In this document: piece after piece, positions 44,741-53,396 of the stretch
How positions within the stretch are numbered: position 1 is the first letter of the stretch
How the letters are laid out: each line of letters begins with the position of its first letter
Assembly: GCA_900314885.1 (NCBI GenBank)
Contig: OMWY01000008.1
Span: 1-64,000, forward strand
DNA from: an uncultured Eubacteriales bacterium
GTDB lineage: Bacteria; Bacillota; Clostridia; Lachnospirales; Lachnospiraceae
Length of the DNA: 64,000 bases
Reading direction: 5' to 3'
Translations under genes and position numbers: made by a program
Notes under the pieces: generated by a model
Database searches by the model: none
What the model was told of the DNA's origin: nothing
Seen by the model: only the letters and a program-made list of their open reading frames with translations

Positions 44741-45718
44741 TTAAGCAGCGCCGTATGGGTCCTTATCTGTCAGCAGGTCGTTCGAAACCTTACTGAAGAG
44801 CTGTACTATAAGAAGAAGCACAACAGATACGCAGGCCGCGTAACCCATCTCATATCTCTGGAAACCATAATCCTCTATGTGGTTAACTATAAGCTGTGCC
44901 GCATAGCTTGGTGATGGATTTCCGGTAAGGAGTGTTGATATAATACCGTTCTGGAAAGCATTTACAATAGCCATAACCGCTGCGAAAAGCATCTGTGGCT
45001 TCATCTGAGGGATTGTAATGTAAATCATTTCCTGGAAACGATTCTTGATACCATCAATCGCGCCCGCTTCGTATAGCTGTTCATCAGTATTAAGAATACC
45101 CGCTATAAGTGAAAGGAAGCCGATACCCATCGATGACCAGAGACCTATGATAATTACTATAGGAAGGAGCATCTTTGTATTTGAAAGCCAGATAATAGGC
45201 TCGTTTATGGCTCCTATACTCATAAGCCAGGCATTTAAAAGACCTGTCTGGTCACCCGAGAAAATGACCTTCCAGAGGACCGTCATAGCGACACCCGTTG
45301 TCATACTAGGCGAATAAAGGATAAGAGCTATGATCGTTCTCGGAACCTTCGAGAGGTTGCAGAGCGCCCAGGCAAGGATAAATGAAAGGAAATATCCTCC
45401 GACACCCACAACCAGGGCGTATACAACCGTATTCGGAAGTACATGCTGCATGAAGACTTCATCACTGGTAATAAGTGTAATGTAGTTCAAGAAGCCGACC
45501 CATGACGGGAATTCAATCGCGTTAAAGTTTGTGAACGAAAGAATTACCGCTAACACAACAGGAATAAGAATGAATATCGAGAATATAATAGCGTATGGGG
45601 CTGTAAAGTAGTATCCGTTTCTGTTATTCGTCTTATCCCTGTGGCGCTTTCTCGCCTTGGCACTTGGGTTCTTCGGCTTAATATTCGCGGTTTTCGCCGC
45701 TGTTGCCTGTTCACTCAT
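44741..45718 (-). CDS. Carbohydrate ABC transporter permease (LplB/MalF-like, first importer)
   Basis: A 325-aa permease with six helices and the EAA loop EAGAIDGIKNRFQEMIYITIPQMKPQM. A basic N terminus (KPKNPSAKARKRHRDKTNNRN) precedes helix 1. It follows the 996-aa binding protein by only 3 nt, so the two are translationally coupled. It partners with the permease at 43752-44621. The ATPase is not local. Confidence 0.9.
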   Translation of the reverse strand: MSEQATAAKTANIKPKNPSAKARKRHRDKTNNRNGYYFTAPYAIIFSIFILIPVVLAVILSFTNFNAIEFPSWVGFLNYITLITSDEVFMQHVLPNTVVYALVVGVGGYFLSFILAWALCNLSKVPRTIIALILYSPSMTTGVAMTVLWKVIFSGDQTGLLNAWLMSIGAINEPIIWLSNTKMLLPIVIIIGLWSSMGIGFLSLIAGILNTDEQLYEAGAIDGIKNRFQEMIYITIPQMKPQMLFAAVMAIVNAFQNGIISTLLTGNPSPSYAAQLIVNHIEDYGFQRYEMGYAACVSVVLLLIVQLFSKVSNDLLTDKDPYGAA

Positions 45719-45721
45719 ATG

Positions 45722-48712
45722 TTATCTCCCTAAGATTCCCGCTTCGCTTTCATAAGTAGGAACCTTGTATTGCTTTATTACATTTCCATCATCATCGTTA
45801 TAACCAAATTCGATGAGTTTTCTGTATATCTCACGATTAATAGCCTTGCAGGCCTGGTCAATTCTGGTTCTCGTGTCAGAGCCATTTACAACAATGTCGT
45901 TAAAGGCATTACTCATCTCACGCTCGAGGAGGTATGTACCCGGAACTCTTGAAATATCCTTGACATTCTTAGCGAATTCCTCGATAACCTTCTTATTCTC
46001 GGTGTTCCATGGAAGTCTGTCAAGCGCTTCCATGTTAGCTGTCGGCCACATGTACTCATCGCCGTAAGTAATCTGAAGAGTCTGACCAAATGTAGCCTGA
46101 ACGTCGGTTGAAGACCACCATTTTACAAATTCCCAGGCCTTTTTTTCTCGTTCGCTGTCACTCTTAAATATAACAGTACTCTCAGCGCATCCGCAGGTGC
46201 TTCTATCTATGGTACCGTCTTCTTTCCTGGTACCCGGCGCAAGGGCTATCTTCCAAGAGCTTGCAAGCTCAGGCGCCGCGTTCGTAAGAAGGTTATATGT
46301 CGCGTAATCAGCGATTCCTATCGGTAAATCACCGTTTCTGAAATGCTGGTAGAAATTATCGATATTTACAGGCATATTGTAAATGGTAAAGAGCTCGGTA
46401 AGCTTAGTGAAACCATCTACTGAAGCCTCGCTGTCAAGAGCCGTGCCGCTCGCGGCGTTCTCATAATAGAGAGAGCCACCGTTCTGCATGATGAGAGGGG
46501 TTGTACCATGGAAGTTCCTCATCTGAATCATACCTGCCGTCGGATAGTAGAAGTTAAGTCCTCTCATCTGAAGGTCAGGAAGCATTGATACGACATCATC
46601 TATAGTCTCCGGAACAGAAAGACCAAGCTTTTCCATCGTATCGGTACGGTAGAAAAGAACCCAGAAGTTCGTGGTCTCAGGCATCGAATAGACCTTGTCG
46701 CCGATCGTGCCGGTCATGAAGTAGCCCGGTTCATAAGGCTTAGCCGCCTCTGTGAAGCCGTCAAACTGCTTCATATCCACAAGAGCGCCACGGACAGCAA
46801 GCTCATAGGGAATCGTATAGTTGATACCTGTCGCTACATCCGGAGCGTTTCCGGAAGAATTCGCAAGGACAAGCTTGTACTGGTCAGGCATGATAGAAAT
46901 ATCAACATCAATTCCCGTCTCAGGCGTGAAGTATTCGTCTATCATCTTCTGCATGATCTGTACATACTGGTTTGACCGATTTACCCAAACCTGAAGATGA
47001 CTCTTGTCTGTATTGCTCGTGCTGTAGGTCTTCTCAGTAAATGAAGCGACAAACCTCTGAATGTTCCTTCCGGCGCTTACAAAAGTGTTCGCCTTGCCGG
47101 GAAGCTTCGCCCCGTTCTGGTAAATGTAAATCCTGTCAATCGCAATCTTGTTAGAAATGAGGTTATCAATCGTTGTCGCAAGGTAATGATTGACTGAGTT
47201 TGTACTCGTTGAGAGCTCGGCGATTCGGTAAGGAATCTCGTCAGGATTATCGGCAAGACTCCTAAGCTGGTTAGCGGCAATCTTCATGGAAGACATAACC
47301 GCTACATTCTTCTTAGAATTGCTGTAAGGAAGAGCCTCCTTCTCAAGCTCGAGGAGCTCATCAGCGTACTCATTCAAGGTATCATCAAGGCCCGGTATAT
47401 ATCTTGAAAGCTTTAAGTCACGGTATTTATCAGAATTTGTACCGGCTACCTTAGTAATCTCAAGGGCAAGATCCGTAACGTTGCTCATTATGACGTCAAG
47501 TCTCTCCATAATGTGGCATATCGGATCCATGCTTATTGTAAATGAAATGGTGTGAGTCCCCTTTGAAAGCTTCACCGAAAGGTTGTTGCCATCGTCATCC
47601 TTGAGTGTCCTCGTCTTATACTTAGTCGTATAAGCCATAGGATATGCTTCAAACTCGGAGTTAGGAATCTCACCGTCAACCCTTATGTCAAAGAATACAG
47701 GGAAATCGGTCTTATCCGACTGGCGGTAGTTCATCGCTATATTGTAAACTCCATCCGCAGGAGCCTCGAACCGGTACTCCACTCTCTGGCCGGCTGTGCT
47801 GAATGAATCGGAATCTATAGTGTTAAGAAGCTTGTTCTTAACCGAATAAGGTTCGACTGCCGCATCATACTCGGTTACACCATGGATAGAAGAATCGTTC
47901 GAGCTCGTGAAATCCTCGCCCTGAAGGGTAATAATGTTATCTCCATCCGCTGCCTCACTGCCCGTATAGGCTGCGGTCTCAGACGGAGCCGAAAGGGTGA
48001 GCGCTCCGAGAAGGAATGAACCTTCCTTAACATTAAGCTCTATAGTATGCTTTCCCTTAGAAAGCTCAAGTAAGAGCGGAGTACTGTGACGATAGGAAGA
48101 ATCCATGAGGGACATGGTCTGCCATGCTATATTCTTGACCGGGATAGCGACAACCTCATCATTATAACGGTCATATGATTTCTCGGCGGCCGGATTCCAC
48201 AAGGTCTCAAGCTTAACATTACGACATTCATAGAACGGATAAGCGCCATCAAGAGTCATGCTTAATTCTATAGGAAGAATCGACTCATCATATGAAAGAT
48301 AGTCAAAAGAAAGTACATACTGACCATCCTCCGGAGCATCAACATCAATGCTCACATCTGCGCCAAGCGTAAGGTCAAGGACCTTCGCCGCCTTCTCATA
48401 TCCCTTAACATCATCGGTAAGAAGTGATGACCCGGTTGCCACAACCGAGCTCTCAGCTGTAAAGTCCTTAGCTTCGCCGGTATACTCGGCGCTCTTGTAA
48501 GCGGCGCTCACAATCGAGTAGTTGTGATTGATACGTTCCTCGGAATACTCGCTGCCCGCGGAAGCTTCCTCAGCTGGGGAAGTACTGCTTCCACCATCGT
48601 CTGCCCTGGCGGTAAATGCCCCGCTGTCGCCTATAAGACTTCCAAGAATGAGCGAAGCCACAAGGGCAAGCGAAACCGCCTTTCTTTTTACTCCGTATTT
48701 CATAAGATCCAT
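45722..48712 (-). CDS. Large extracellular solute-binding protein with N-terminal beta domains
   Basis: A 996-aa exported protein, about twice the usual binding-protein size. A signal peptide (about 10-37, no lipobox cysteine) is followed by two beta-sandwich domains resembling carbohydrate-binding modules (about 60-245, ADVSIDVDAPEDGQYVLSFDYLS ...; about 255-420, RVEYRFEAPADGVYNIAMNYRQSD ...), then a helical linker (420-560). From about 570 a family 1 solute-binding domain follows (VWVNRSNQYVQIMQKMIDEYFTPETGIDVDISIMP ... APDVATGINYTIPYELAVRGALVDM). The beta domains could catch polysaccharide at the surface. First gene of the operon, with a consensus-like promoter. A GACCG/CGGTC hairpin lies just before the ribosome binding site GGGGAG. 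Confidence 0.85.
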   Translation of the reverse strand: MDLMKYGVKRKAVSLALVASLILGSLIGDSGAFTARADDGGSSTSPAEEASAGSEYSEERINHNYSIVSAAYKSAEYTGEAKDFTAESSVVATGSSLLTDDVKGYEKAAKVLDLTLGADVSIDVDAPEDGQYVLSFDYLSYDESILPIELSMTLDGAYPFYECRNVKLETLWNPAAEKSYDRYNDEVVAIPVKNIAWQTMSLMDSSYRHSTPLLLELSKGKHTIELNVKEGSFLLGALTLSAPSETAAYTGSEAADGDNIITLQGEDFTSSNDSSIHGVTEYDAAVEPYSVKNKLLNTIDSDSFSTAGQRVEYRFEAPADGVYNIAMNYRQSDKTDFPVFFDIRVDGEIPNSEFEAYPMAYTTKYKTRTLKDDDGNNLSVKLSKGTHTISFTISMDPICHIMERLDVIMSNVTDLALEITKVAGTNSDKYRDLKLSRYIPGLDDTLNEYADELLELEKEALPYSNSKKNVAVMSSMKIAANQLRSLADNPDEIPYRIAELSTSTNSVNHYLATTIDNLISNKIAIDRIYIYQNGAKLPGKANTFVSAGRNIQRFVASFTEKTYSTSNTDKSHLQVWVNRSNQYVQIMQKMIDEYFTPETGIDVDISIMPDQYKLVLANSSGNAPDVATGINYTIPYELAVRGALVDMKQFDGFTEAAKPYEPGYFMTGTIGDKVYSMPETTNFWVLFYRTDTMEKLGLSVPETIDDVVSMLPDLQMRGLNFYYPTAGMIQMRNFHGTTPLIMQNGGSLYYENAASGTALDSEASVDGFTKLTELFTIYNMPVNIDNFYQHFRNGDLPIGIADYATYNLLTNAAPELASSWKIALAPGTRKEDGTIDRSTCGCAESTVIFKSDSEREKKAWEFVKWWSSTDVQATFGQTLQITYGDEYMWPTANMEALDRLPWNTENKKVIEEFAKNVKDISRVPGTYLLEREMSNAFNDIVVNGSDTRTRIDQACKAINREIYRKLIEFGYNDDDGNVIKQYKVPTYESEAGILGR

Positions 48713-48793
48713 AAGTAACTCCCCAGACCGTTATAAGCGGTCGTTTATAGTGTAGCTATGTTTAAATTTAAATGAATTACTTTAGCTTTTTCT

Positions 48794-48822
48794 ATAATAC
48801 TATATTTTCACACAAAAGTCAA
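48794..48822 (-). promoter_or_regulatory. Promoter of the large ABC importer operon
   Basis: TTGACT (48822-48817), spacer of 17 nt, TATTAT (48799-48794). The start should be near 48787, giving a leader of about 75 nt that contains the hairpin GACCG...CGGTC next to the ribosome binding site. The divergent GH51 gene begins at 49008; no obvious shared operator was found. Confidence 0.7.
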
Positions 48823-49007
48823 GGCTTTACAGACATGTTTTTTTATGATATTGTTATAAAAGGAAGGGCAATGTTTTAGATTTTTTGGAAGTATTTCACT
48901 GTCCAGTGTGATAAAGTGTCTGACAAAATGCACGTGACGGCAATTTGTCTGTCAATTAATAAAATATTTCAGCATTTTTTCAACATTGTCCAACGAAAGG
49001 AGTATAT

Positions 49008-51191
49008 ATGCATAGTATTAAGAAGGTATTGTCTGTTATCACCGCAAGTGCGCTTGTAATGGGGCTTACAGCGTGCGGAGGAGGTGAAGTGAAGTCCGGT
49101 TCCACAGATTCGGGAAGCGCTTCATCAGCACAAACTGCCTCAACCTCAAGTTTAGAAAAACCTAAAAATAGTTTAAGTTCTGAGACCCTTGCAGCAGAAA
49201 CCGGTACTATCAACGCTAATGTAACTATAGATTGTTCAAGCACCCACCCGATTTCCGACAAGCTGTTCGGCATCTTTCTCGAAGACATAAATCATGCCGT
49301 CGATGGTGGTATGTACGCAGAGCTTATAAAGAACGGTTCATTTAACTACGGGCAGGCTGCCGCGAATGTAAAGAAGCATGGCTGGAGCGCTCCGGAGGAT
49401 ATGGATTTCGCTGTTATTGACGGATCAGAGGATAAATCCTATTTAAATAAGAACAATCCCGACTACGCCGAGATTAAGAACACCACCGAGAACCTCGAGG
49501 GAGTTACTAATAGGGGACACCTCGATGGAATCGCCCTCAAGGCCGGTACCTATACCGCAAGCTTCTTCGCTAAGAGTTCTGATTACACAGGAAAGGTCAC
49601 GGTCAGCCTCGGAGACTCAGGAGACTATTTTTCTATAGCAAGAGCCGAAAGTGATGACATTTCAAAGGAGTGGAAGAAATATACAGTCTCCCTTTCCGTA
49701 GACAAGGAATACAGCGAAGACGTAAATTTCACTCTTTCTATAGGAAAGGGAACCGTCGATATCGACAGTGTGTCCCTCATGCCTGACGATACCTACAAGG
49801 GCCTTCCTGTAAGAAAAGACATCGGTGAGATACTTGCCAACCTCCATCCTTCCTTCTTAAGATTTCCGGGAGGATGCGTAATCGAAGGCCGCAGCGAGCA
49901 GACCATGTACAGCTGGAAGGACTCTGTTGGCCTTGCGGATTATCATTCTGAAAAGGGAGACAAGATTCCTTATTTTGAAATAAACGGCAAGAAGACAGTC
50001 GGCGACGTCAGTACCCGTCCATGCGGCGAGTCCATATGGAGAGGTACAGGAAACGACCCATACTACACGACATATGGTCTTGGCTTCTTCGAATACTTCG
50101 AGCTTTGTGAAGCTCTTAACTGCGAAGCTCTCCCTGTTGTAAACGCCGGAATGACCTGCCCTATCCAGAGCGGCGACCGTTATACGGTTTATGACACAAA
50201 TAGCGCTGAATTCAAGCAGTGTATTCAGGATGCTCTTGACCTTGCGGAATTCGCGAACGGTGACGCCAAGTCCACAAAATGGGGCAAGATCCGCGCCCTT
50301 ATGGGACATAAGAAACCATTTAACTTAAAGTACATTGGCATCGGAAACGAGCAGTGGCAGGACGAATATCACGACCACTATGAGCTCTTTGCGAAGGCAT
50401 TTGAAGAAGCTAGGTCAAAAGATCCCGACGTTTACGGAGATATAGAGCTTTGCGTGGCAAATGGCCCAAGTTCCCGCGACACCTACGGCTACCGTTACCT
50501 TGACTTCCACCCTGACACAGTTACGGGGCTTGTCGATGAACATTTTTACGAGCTTCCTTCCTGGTTCCTAAGAAATACAGATAAATACGACGATTACGAC
50601 AGAGATATGCAGGCGAAGGTCTTCCTCGGGGAATACGCCGCCAAGTCAAATACCCTTGAGGCCGCAATAGCCGAGGCAGCATTCATGACAGGGCTTGAAA
50701 GAAATGGAGATGTGGTCGAGTTTGCCTGCTACGCCCCGTTATTCGGCAGTATGAAGAATAAGCAGTGGGACCCCGATCTGATTTATTTTACAAATGATGG
50801 GCTCATGAAAACCGCTGACTACTACGTACAGCAGCTCTATAGTATCTACCGGGGCACGGAGTATGAGGAAACTAATGTTGAATGCGATGAGAAATTCACT
50901 GTCTTCGCATCGACTGTCAGAGATGAGGCAGGTGATATAATAATCAAGCTTGTAAATGCATCAGATTCTCAGGCATCCATGAATCTTAGCATAGAAGGGA
51001 CTGAGCTTTCAGACTTCGCGAGTGATGCTGAAGTTACTGTTCTCACAGGCGCAAGCAAGCAGACTGCGAACACGTTCGCAAGTCCTGACCTAATCGCTCC
51101 TGAGAGTGGAGAAAAGCTCTCTGTATCAGACGCAATAAGCTATACAGCACCCGCCAACTCCTTCACTGTCATCAAGATAGAAAAAAACTGA
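49008..51191 (+). CDS. GH51-type alpha-L-arabinofuranosidase lipoprotein
   Basis: A 727-aa surface lipoprotein (lipobox LTAC, C23) with a Ser/Thr-rich linker. The GH51 signature is clear: ISDKLFGIFLEDINHAVDGGMYAEL, an inserted CBM-like beta domain at about 125-260, then the barrel (LHPSFLRFPGGCVIEG). The acid/base is E448 (IGIGNEQW) and the nucleophile E542 (VFLGEYAAKS). A C-terminal beta domain ends at about 725. It should release arabinose from arabinan or arabinoxylan side chains outside the cell. Most GH51 enzymes are cytoplasmic and about 500 residues, so surface anchoring and the insert are notable. It is divergent from the ABC locus. AAAGGAG precedes the start. Confidence 0.92.
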   Translation: MHSIKKVLSVITASALVMGLTACGGGEVKSGSTDSGSASSAQTASTSSLEKPKNSLSSETLAAETGTINANVTIDCSSTHPISDKLFGIFLEDINHAVDGGMYAELIKNGSFNYGQAAANVKKHGWSAPEDMDFAVIDGSEDKSYLNKNNPDYAEIKNTTENLEGVTNRGHLDGIALKAGTYTASFFAKSSDYTGKVTVSLGDSGDYFSIARAESDDISKEWKKYTVSLSVDKEYSEDVNFTLSIGKGTVDIDSVSLMPDDTYKGLPVRKDIGEILANLHPSFLRFPGGCVIEGRSEQTMYSWKDSVGLADYHSEKGDKIPYFEINGKKTVGDVSTRPCGESIWRGTGNDPYYTTYGLGFFEYFELCEALNCEALPVVNAGMTCPIQSGDRYTVYDTNSAEFKQCIQDALDLAEFANGDAKSTKWGKIRALMGHKKPFNLKYIGIGNEQWQDEYHDHYELFAKAFEEARSKDPDVYGDIELCVANGPSSRDTYGYRYLDFHPDTVTGLVDEHFYELPSWFLRNTDKYDDYDRDMQAKVFLGEYAAKSNTLEAAIAEAAFMTGLERNGDVVEFACYAPLFGSMKNKQWDPDLIYFTNDGLMKTADYYVQQLYSIYRGTEYEETNVECDEKFTVFASTVRDEAGDIIIKLVNASDSQASMNLSIEGTELSDFASDAEVTVLTGASKQTANTFASPDLIAPESGEKLSVSDAISYTAPANSFTVIKIEKN

Positions 51192-51217
51192 TAGAGACGT
51201 CGGATTCTAACTTTATA

Positions 51218-51270
51218 AGGCTCCCTCTTAGAGGGAGCTGGCACGGCCTCCGGCCGTGACTGAAGGAGTA
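51218..51270 (+). repeat. Palindromic repeat element, short copy 1
   Basis: GGCTCCCTCT/AGAGGGAGC hairpin, then GGCACGGCC/GGCCGTG hairpin, then ACTGAAGGAGTAT. The ends match the elements at 23786-23904 and 51370-51400. It lies 27 nt after the GH51 stop and may act as its 3' end. Confidence 0.7.
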
Positions 51271-51310
51271 TATGCGACAATACTTATTAGAAAAACTAAT
51301 AAATAAATTA

Positions 51311-51338
51311 TTACATTTTATAAAAAATGTGGTATACT
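51311..51338 (+). promoter_or_regulatory. Promoter of the NCS2 permease gene
   Basis: TTACAT (51311-51316), 16-nt spacer, TATACT (51333-51338) with TGG before the -10. The predicted start near 51345 gives a leader of about 95 nt containing an inverted repeat. Confidence 0.6.
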
Positions 51339-51347
51339 AACATGTGC

Positions 51348-51410
51348 CGGTTTCAATAACTCGCATATAGGCTCCCTCCTCAAGGAAGCTGACTGAAGGA
51401 ATTGAAACCG
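51348..51410 (+). other. Leader stem enclosing a repeat remnant, upstream of the NCS2 permease
   Basis: CGGTTTCAAT (51348-51357) pairs perfectly with ATTGAAACCG (51401-51410). The enclosed 43 nt contain TCGCATATA (51361-51369), the reverse complement of TATATGCGA at 51268-51276, and a minimal copy of the palindromic repeat (51370-51400). No purine-riboswitch core is recognisable. Confidence 0.5.
51370..51400 (+). repeat. Palindromic repeat element, minimal copy 2
   Basis: GGCTCCCTCCTCAAGGAAGC, then TGACTGAAGGA: both conserved ends of the repeat family with almost no interior. Same orientation as the copy at 51218-51270. Confidence 0.6.
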
Positions 51411-51440
51411 TTCCAAATTATATTTTAAAGGAGTCCCAAC

Positions 51441-52811
51441 ATGTTAGAAAAAGTTTTCCACTTAAAAGAACGTGGCACCACCGTAAAGACCGAGGTCATT
51501 GCCGGTCTCACCACCTTCCTCGCCATGGCCTACATCCTGGCAGTAAACCCTAATATCCTCGGCACCGTCATGGACAGAAACGGCGTATTCGTCGCCACAG
51601 CTCTTGCGAGCGCTGTAGCCACATTTATCATGGGCTTATACGCAAACTACCCTATTGCCCTCTCAGCAGGTATGGGCTTGAATGCGTATTTCGCTTACAC
51701 CGTCTGTCTCGGTGAACTAGCCGATGAAGGCGCGAATGCGTTTACAATTGCCCTCACTGCTGTTTTCGTTGAAGGTATCATTTTCATAATTCTCTCTGTC
51801 TTCAAGGCAAGAGAAGCCATAATCAACGGAATTCCCGCAAATATCAAGTACGGAATCACCGCAGGTATTGGCCTTTTCATAGCCCTTATAGGTATGAAAG
51901 GCGCAGGCATCGTTGTCGCGAATGAGTCCACTCTCGTCGGTCTCGGCGATTTTTCACGCGCCGAGGTAGTCCTCGCCCTCGTAGGCTTCATAATTATTCT
52001 CGTACTCTCAGCCTTCAATGTAAAGGGTTCTATACTTTTCGGAATCCTCATCACCTGGGTACTGGGAATGATAGCCGAGAAGACAGGCTGGTACGCGGTA
52101 AATCCTGACGCCGGCGTATACAGCGTATTCCCATCATTTTCAGGTGGCCTTCACCTTGACGGAATCAAGAATACAGCCTTCAAATTCAATTTCGGATGGG
52201 CAGGGAAACACCTCATCTCATTTATAGCGATTATGTTCTCCTTTCTCTTCGTAGACCTCTTCGATACAGTCGGAACCGTTGTCGGAGTTGCTGATAAGGC
52301 TAAGCTCCTCGATAAGGATGGCAAGCTCCCTAACGCAGGTAAGATTCTCCTCTCTGACGCCATAGGTACCGTATTCGGCGCATGCCTCGGTACATCTACC
52401 ATCACAAGCTTCGTAGAGTCATCTGCGGGTGTCTCCGAAGGCGGAAAGACAGGACTTACTGCCTGCACCACCGGACTTATGTTTATAGTTTCACTTGTGC
52501 TTAGTCCTATTTTCCTTGCCATTCCATCATTTGCGACAGCTCCTGCCCTCATATATGTCGGTATGCTCATGCTCGAGAGTGTAAGCCGTATTAAGTTTGA
52601 TGGAGATATCGCGGATACGGTCGGAGCCTACATGGCAATCGCCATGATGCCACTTACCTACTCTATTGCGAACGGTATCATGTTCGGTATCGTAACCTGG
52701 GTACTTGTAAAGGTATTCACAAAGAAGGTAAAGGATGTGAGCCCTGTAATGTGGGTAATCTTCTGCCTCTTTATCGTAAGAATTATCGCCCTTGCGGCTA
52801 ACTTCCAATAA
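51441..52811 (+). CDS. NCS2/AzgA-type purine permease
   Basis: A 456-aa membrane protein with about 12-13 helices of the AzgA-like group in the NCS2 family, importing adenine, guanine or hypoxanthine with protons. Diagnostic segments are TTFLAMAYILAVNP, SAGMGLNAYFAYTV, GIGLFIALIGMKGAGIV, LFVDLFDTVGT and GACLGTSTITSFVESSAGVSEGG. AAAGGAGTCC lies upstream of the start. It is monocistronic, with a leader hairpin and a strong terminator. A purine-type substrate is inferred from the family; PurR or riboswitch control is not visible. Confidence 0.92.
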   Translation: MLEKVFHLKERGTTVKTEVIAGLTTFLAMAYILAVNPNILGTVMDRNGVFVATALASAVATFIMGLYANYPIALSAGMGLNAYFAYTVCLGELADEGANAFTIALTAVFVEGIIFIILSVFKAREAIINGIPANIKYGITAGIGLFIALIGMKGAGIVVANESTLVGLGDFSRAEVVLALVGFIIILVLSAFNVKGSILFGILITWVLGMIAEKTGWYAVNPDAGVYSVFPSFSGGLHLDGIKNTAFKFNFGWAGKHLISFIAIMFSFLFVDLFDTVGTVVGVADKAKLLDKDGKLPNAGKILLSDAIGTVFGACLGTSTITSFVESSAGVSEGGKTGLTACTTGLMFIVSLVLSPIFLAIPSFATAPALIYVGMLMLESVSRIKFDGDIADTVGAYMAIAMMPLTYSIANGIMFGIVTWVLVKVFTKKVKDVSPVMWVIFCLFIVRIIALAANFQ

Positions 52812-52817
52812 AAAATG

Positions 52818-52843
52818 CCCGGCCATATGGCCGGGTTCTTTTT
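52818..52843 (+). terminator. Terminator of the NCS2 permease gene
   Basis: The palindrome CCCGGCCATATGGCCGGG (52818-52835) is followed by TTCTTTTT. Confidence 0.9.
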
Positions 52844-52882
52844 ATATCTGTACTATAAAGATACCAATATCTGACTACACAA

Positions 52883-53284
52883 TTAAAAACCGCCTGAAGC
52901 TAACGCTCCGCCAACACCGGAAGCTACTACAATCATGGCGATGATAAATGCGATAATCATGAAGCAGAAATAAGAACGGGCAAAGTTCTTAAGGTTCTTA
53001 TTCGTTGCGGTAATCGAGAATATTATGAGCATAACCAAGCCAACGATAGGAATAGAGAAAAGAATCTCATATCCAAAATATCCCCACATAGAAATCGGCT
53101 TATACTCCTCAGGAATAAATGGCTGACCATACACAGGACCGCCCTGTGGCTGTCCGCCATAGTAGCCATTATTCTGATAACCGCCCTGCTGGTAGCTGTT
53201 ATTCTGGTAACTGCCCTGTTGGTTTGCGGCACCATTCTGACCATTAGAAAAGCCATTGCCCTGATTGTTAAAATTTCCGTCCAT
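52883..53284 (-). CDS. Small membrane protein with Asn/Gln/Gly-rich N terminus
   Basis: A 133-aa protein. Residues 1-57 are low complexity with repeated QGSYQNNSYQQGGYQNNGYY units. Two hydrophobic helices follow (about 68-92 and 104-128), with a short basic loop (NKNLKNFARSYF) between. The pattern resembles DUF4190- or CD20-like small proteins with a disordered, tyrosine-rich cytosolic N terminus, common in Firmicutes. No function can be assigned. GGGGGATCC precedes the start. Monocistronic; it converges on the NCS2 terminator. Confidence 0.7.
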   Translation of the reverse strand: MDGNFNNQGNGFSNGQNGAANQQGSYQNNSYQQGGYQNNGYYGGQPQGGPVYGQPFIPEEYKPISMWGYFGYEILFSIPIVGLVMLIIFSITATNKNLKNFARSYFCFMIIAFIIAMIVVASGVGGALASGGF

Positions 53285-53396
53285 CTTAGGATCCCCCTTT
53301 TAACATGATAAATTTTGTGTTAACAGTAACTAACGTTTAGATTATATAACATATTCTAAAATCTGTCAAGGCATCTTTTTGTTGGGTCTGAACAGT

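Noticed and set aside
51345..51440. Purine riboswitch upstream of the NCS2 permease
   Set aside because: The start AACTCGCATATAGG is superficially similar, but the conserved core and loop-loop elements are absent and a dispersed repeat occupies the place.
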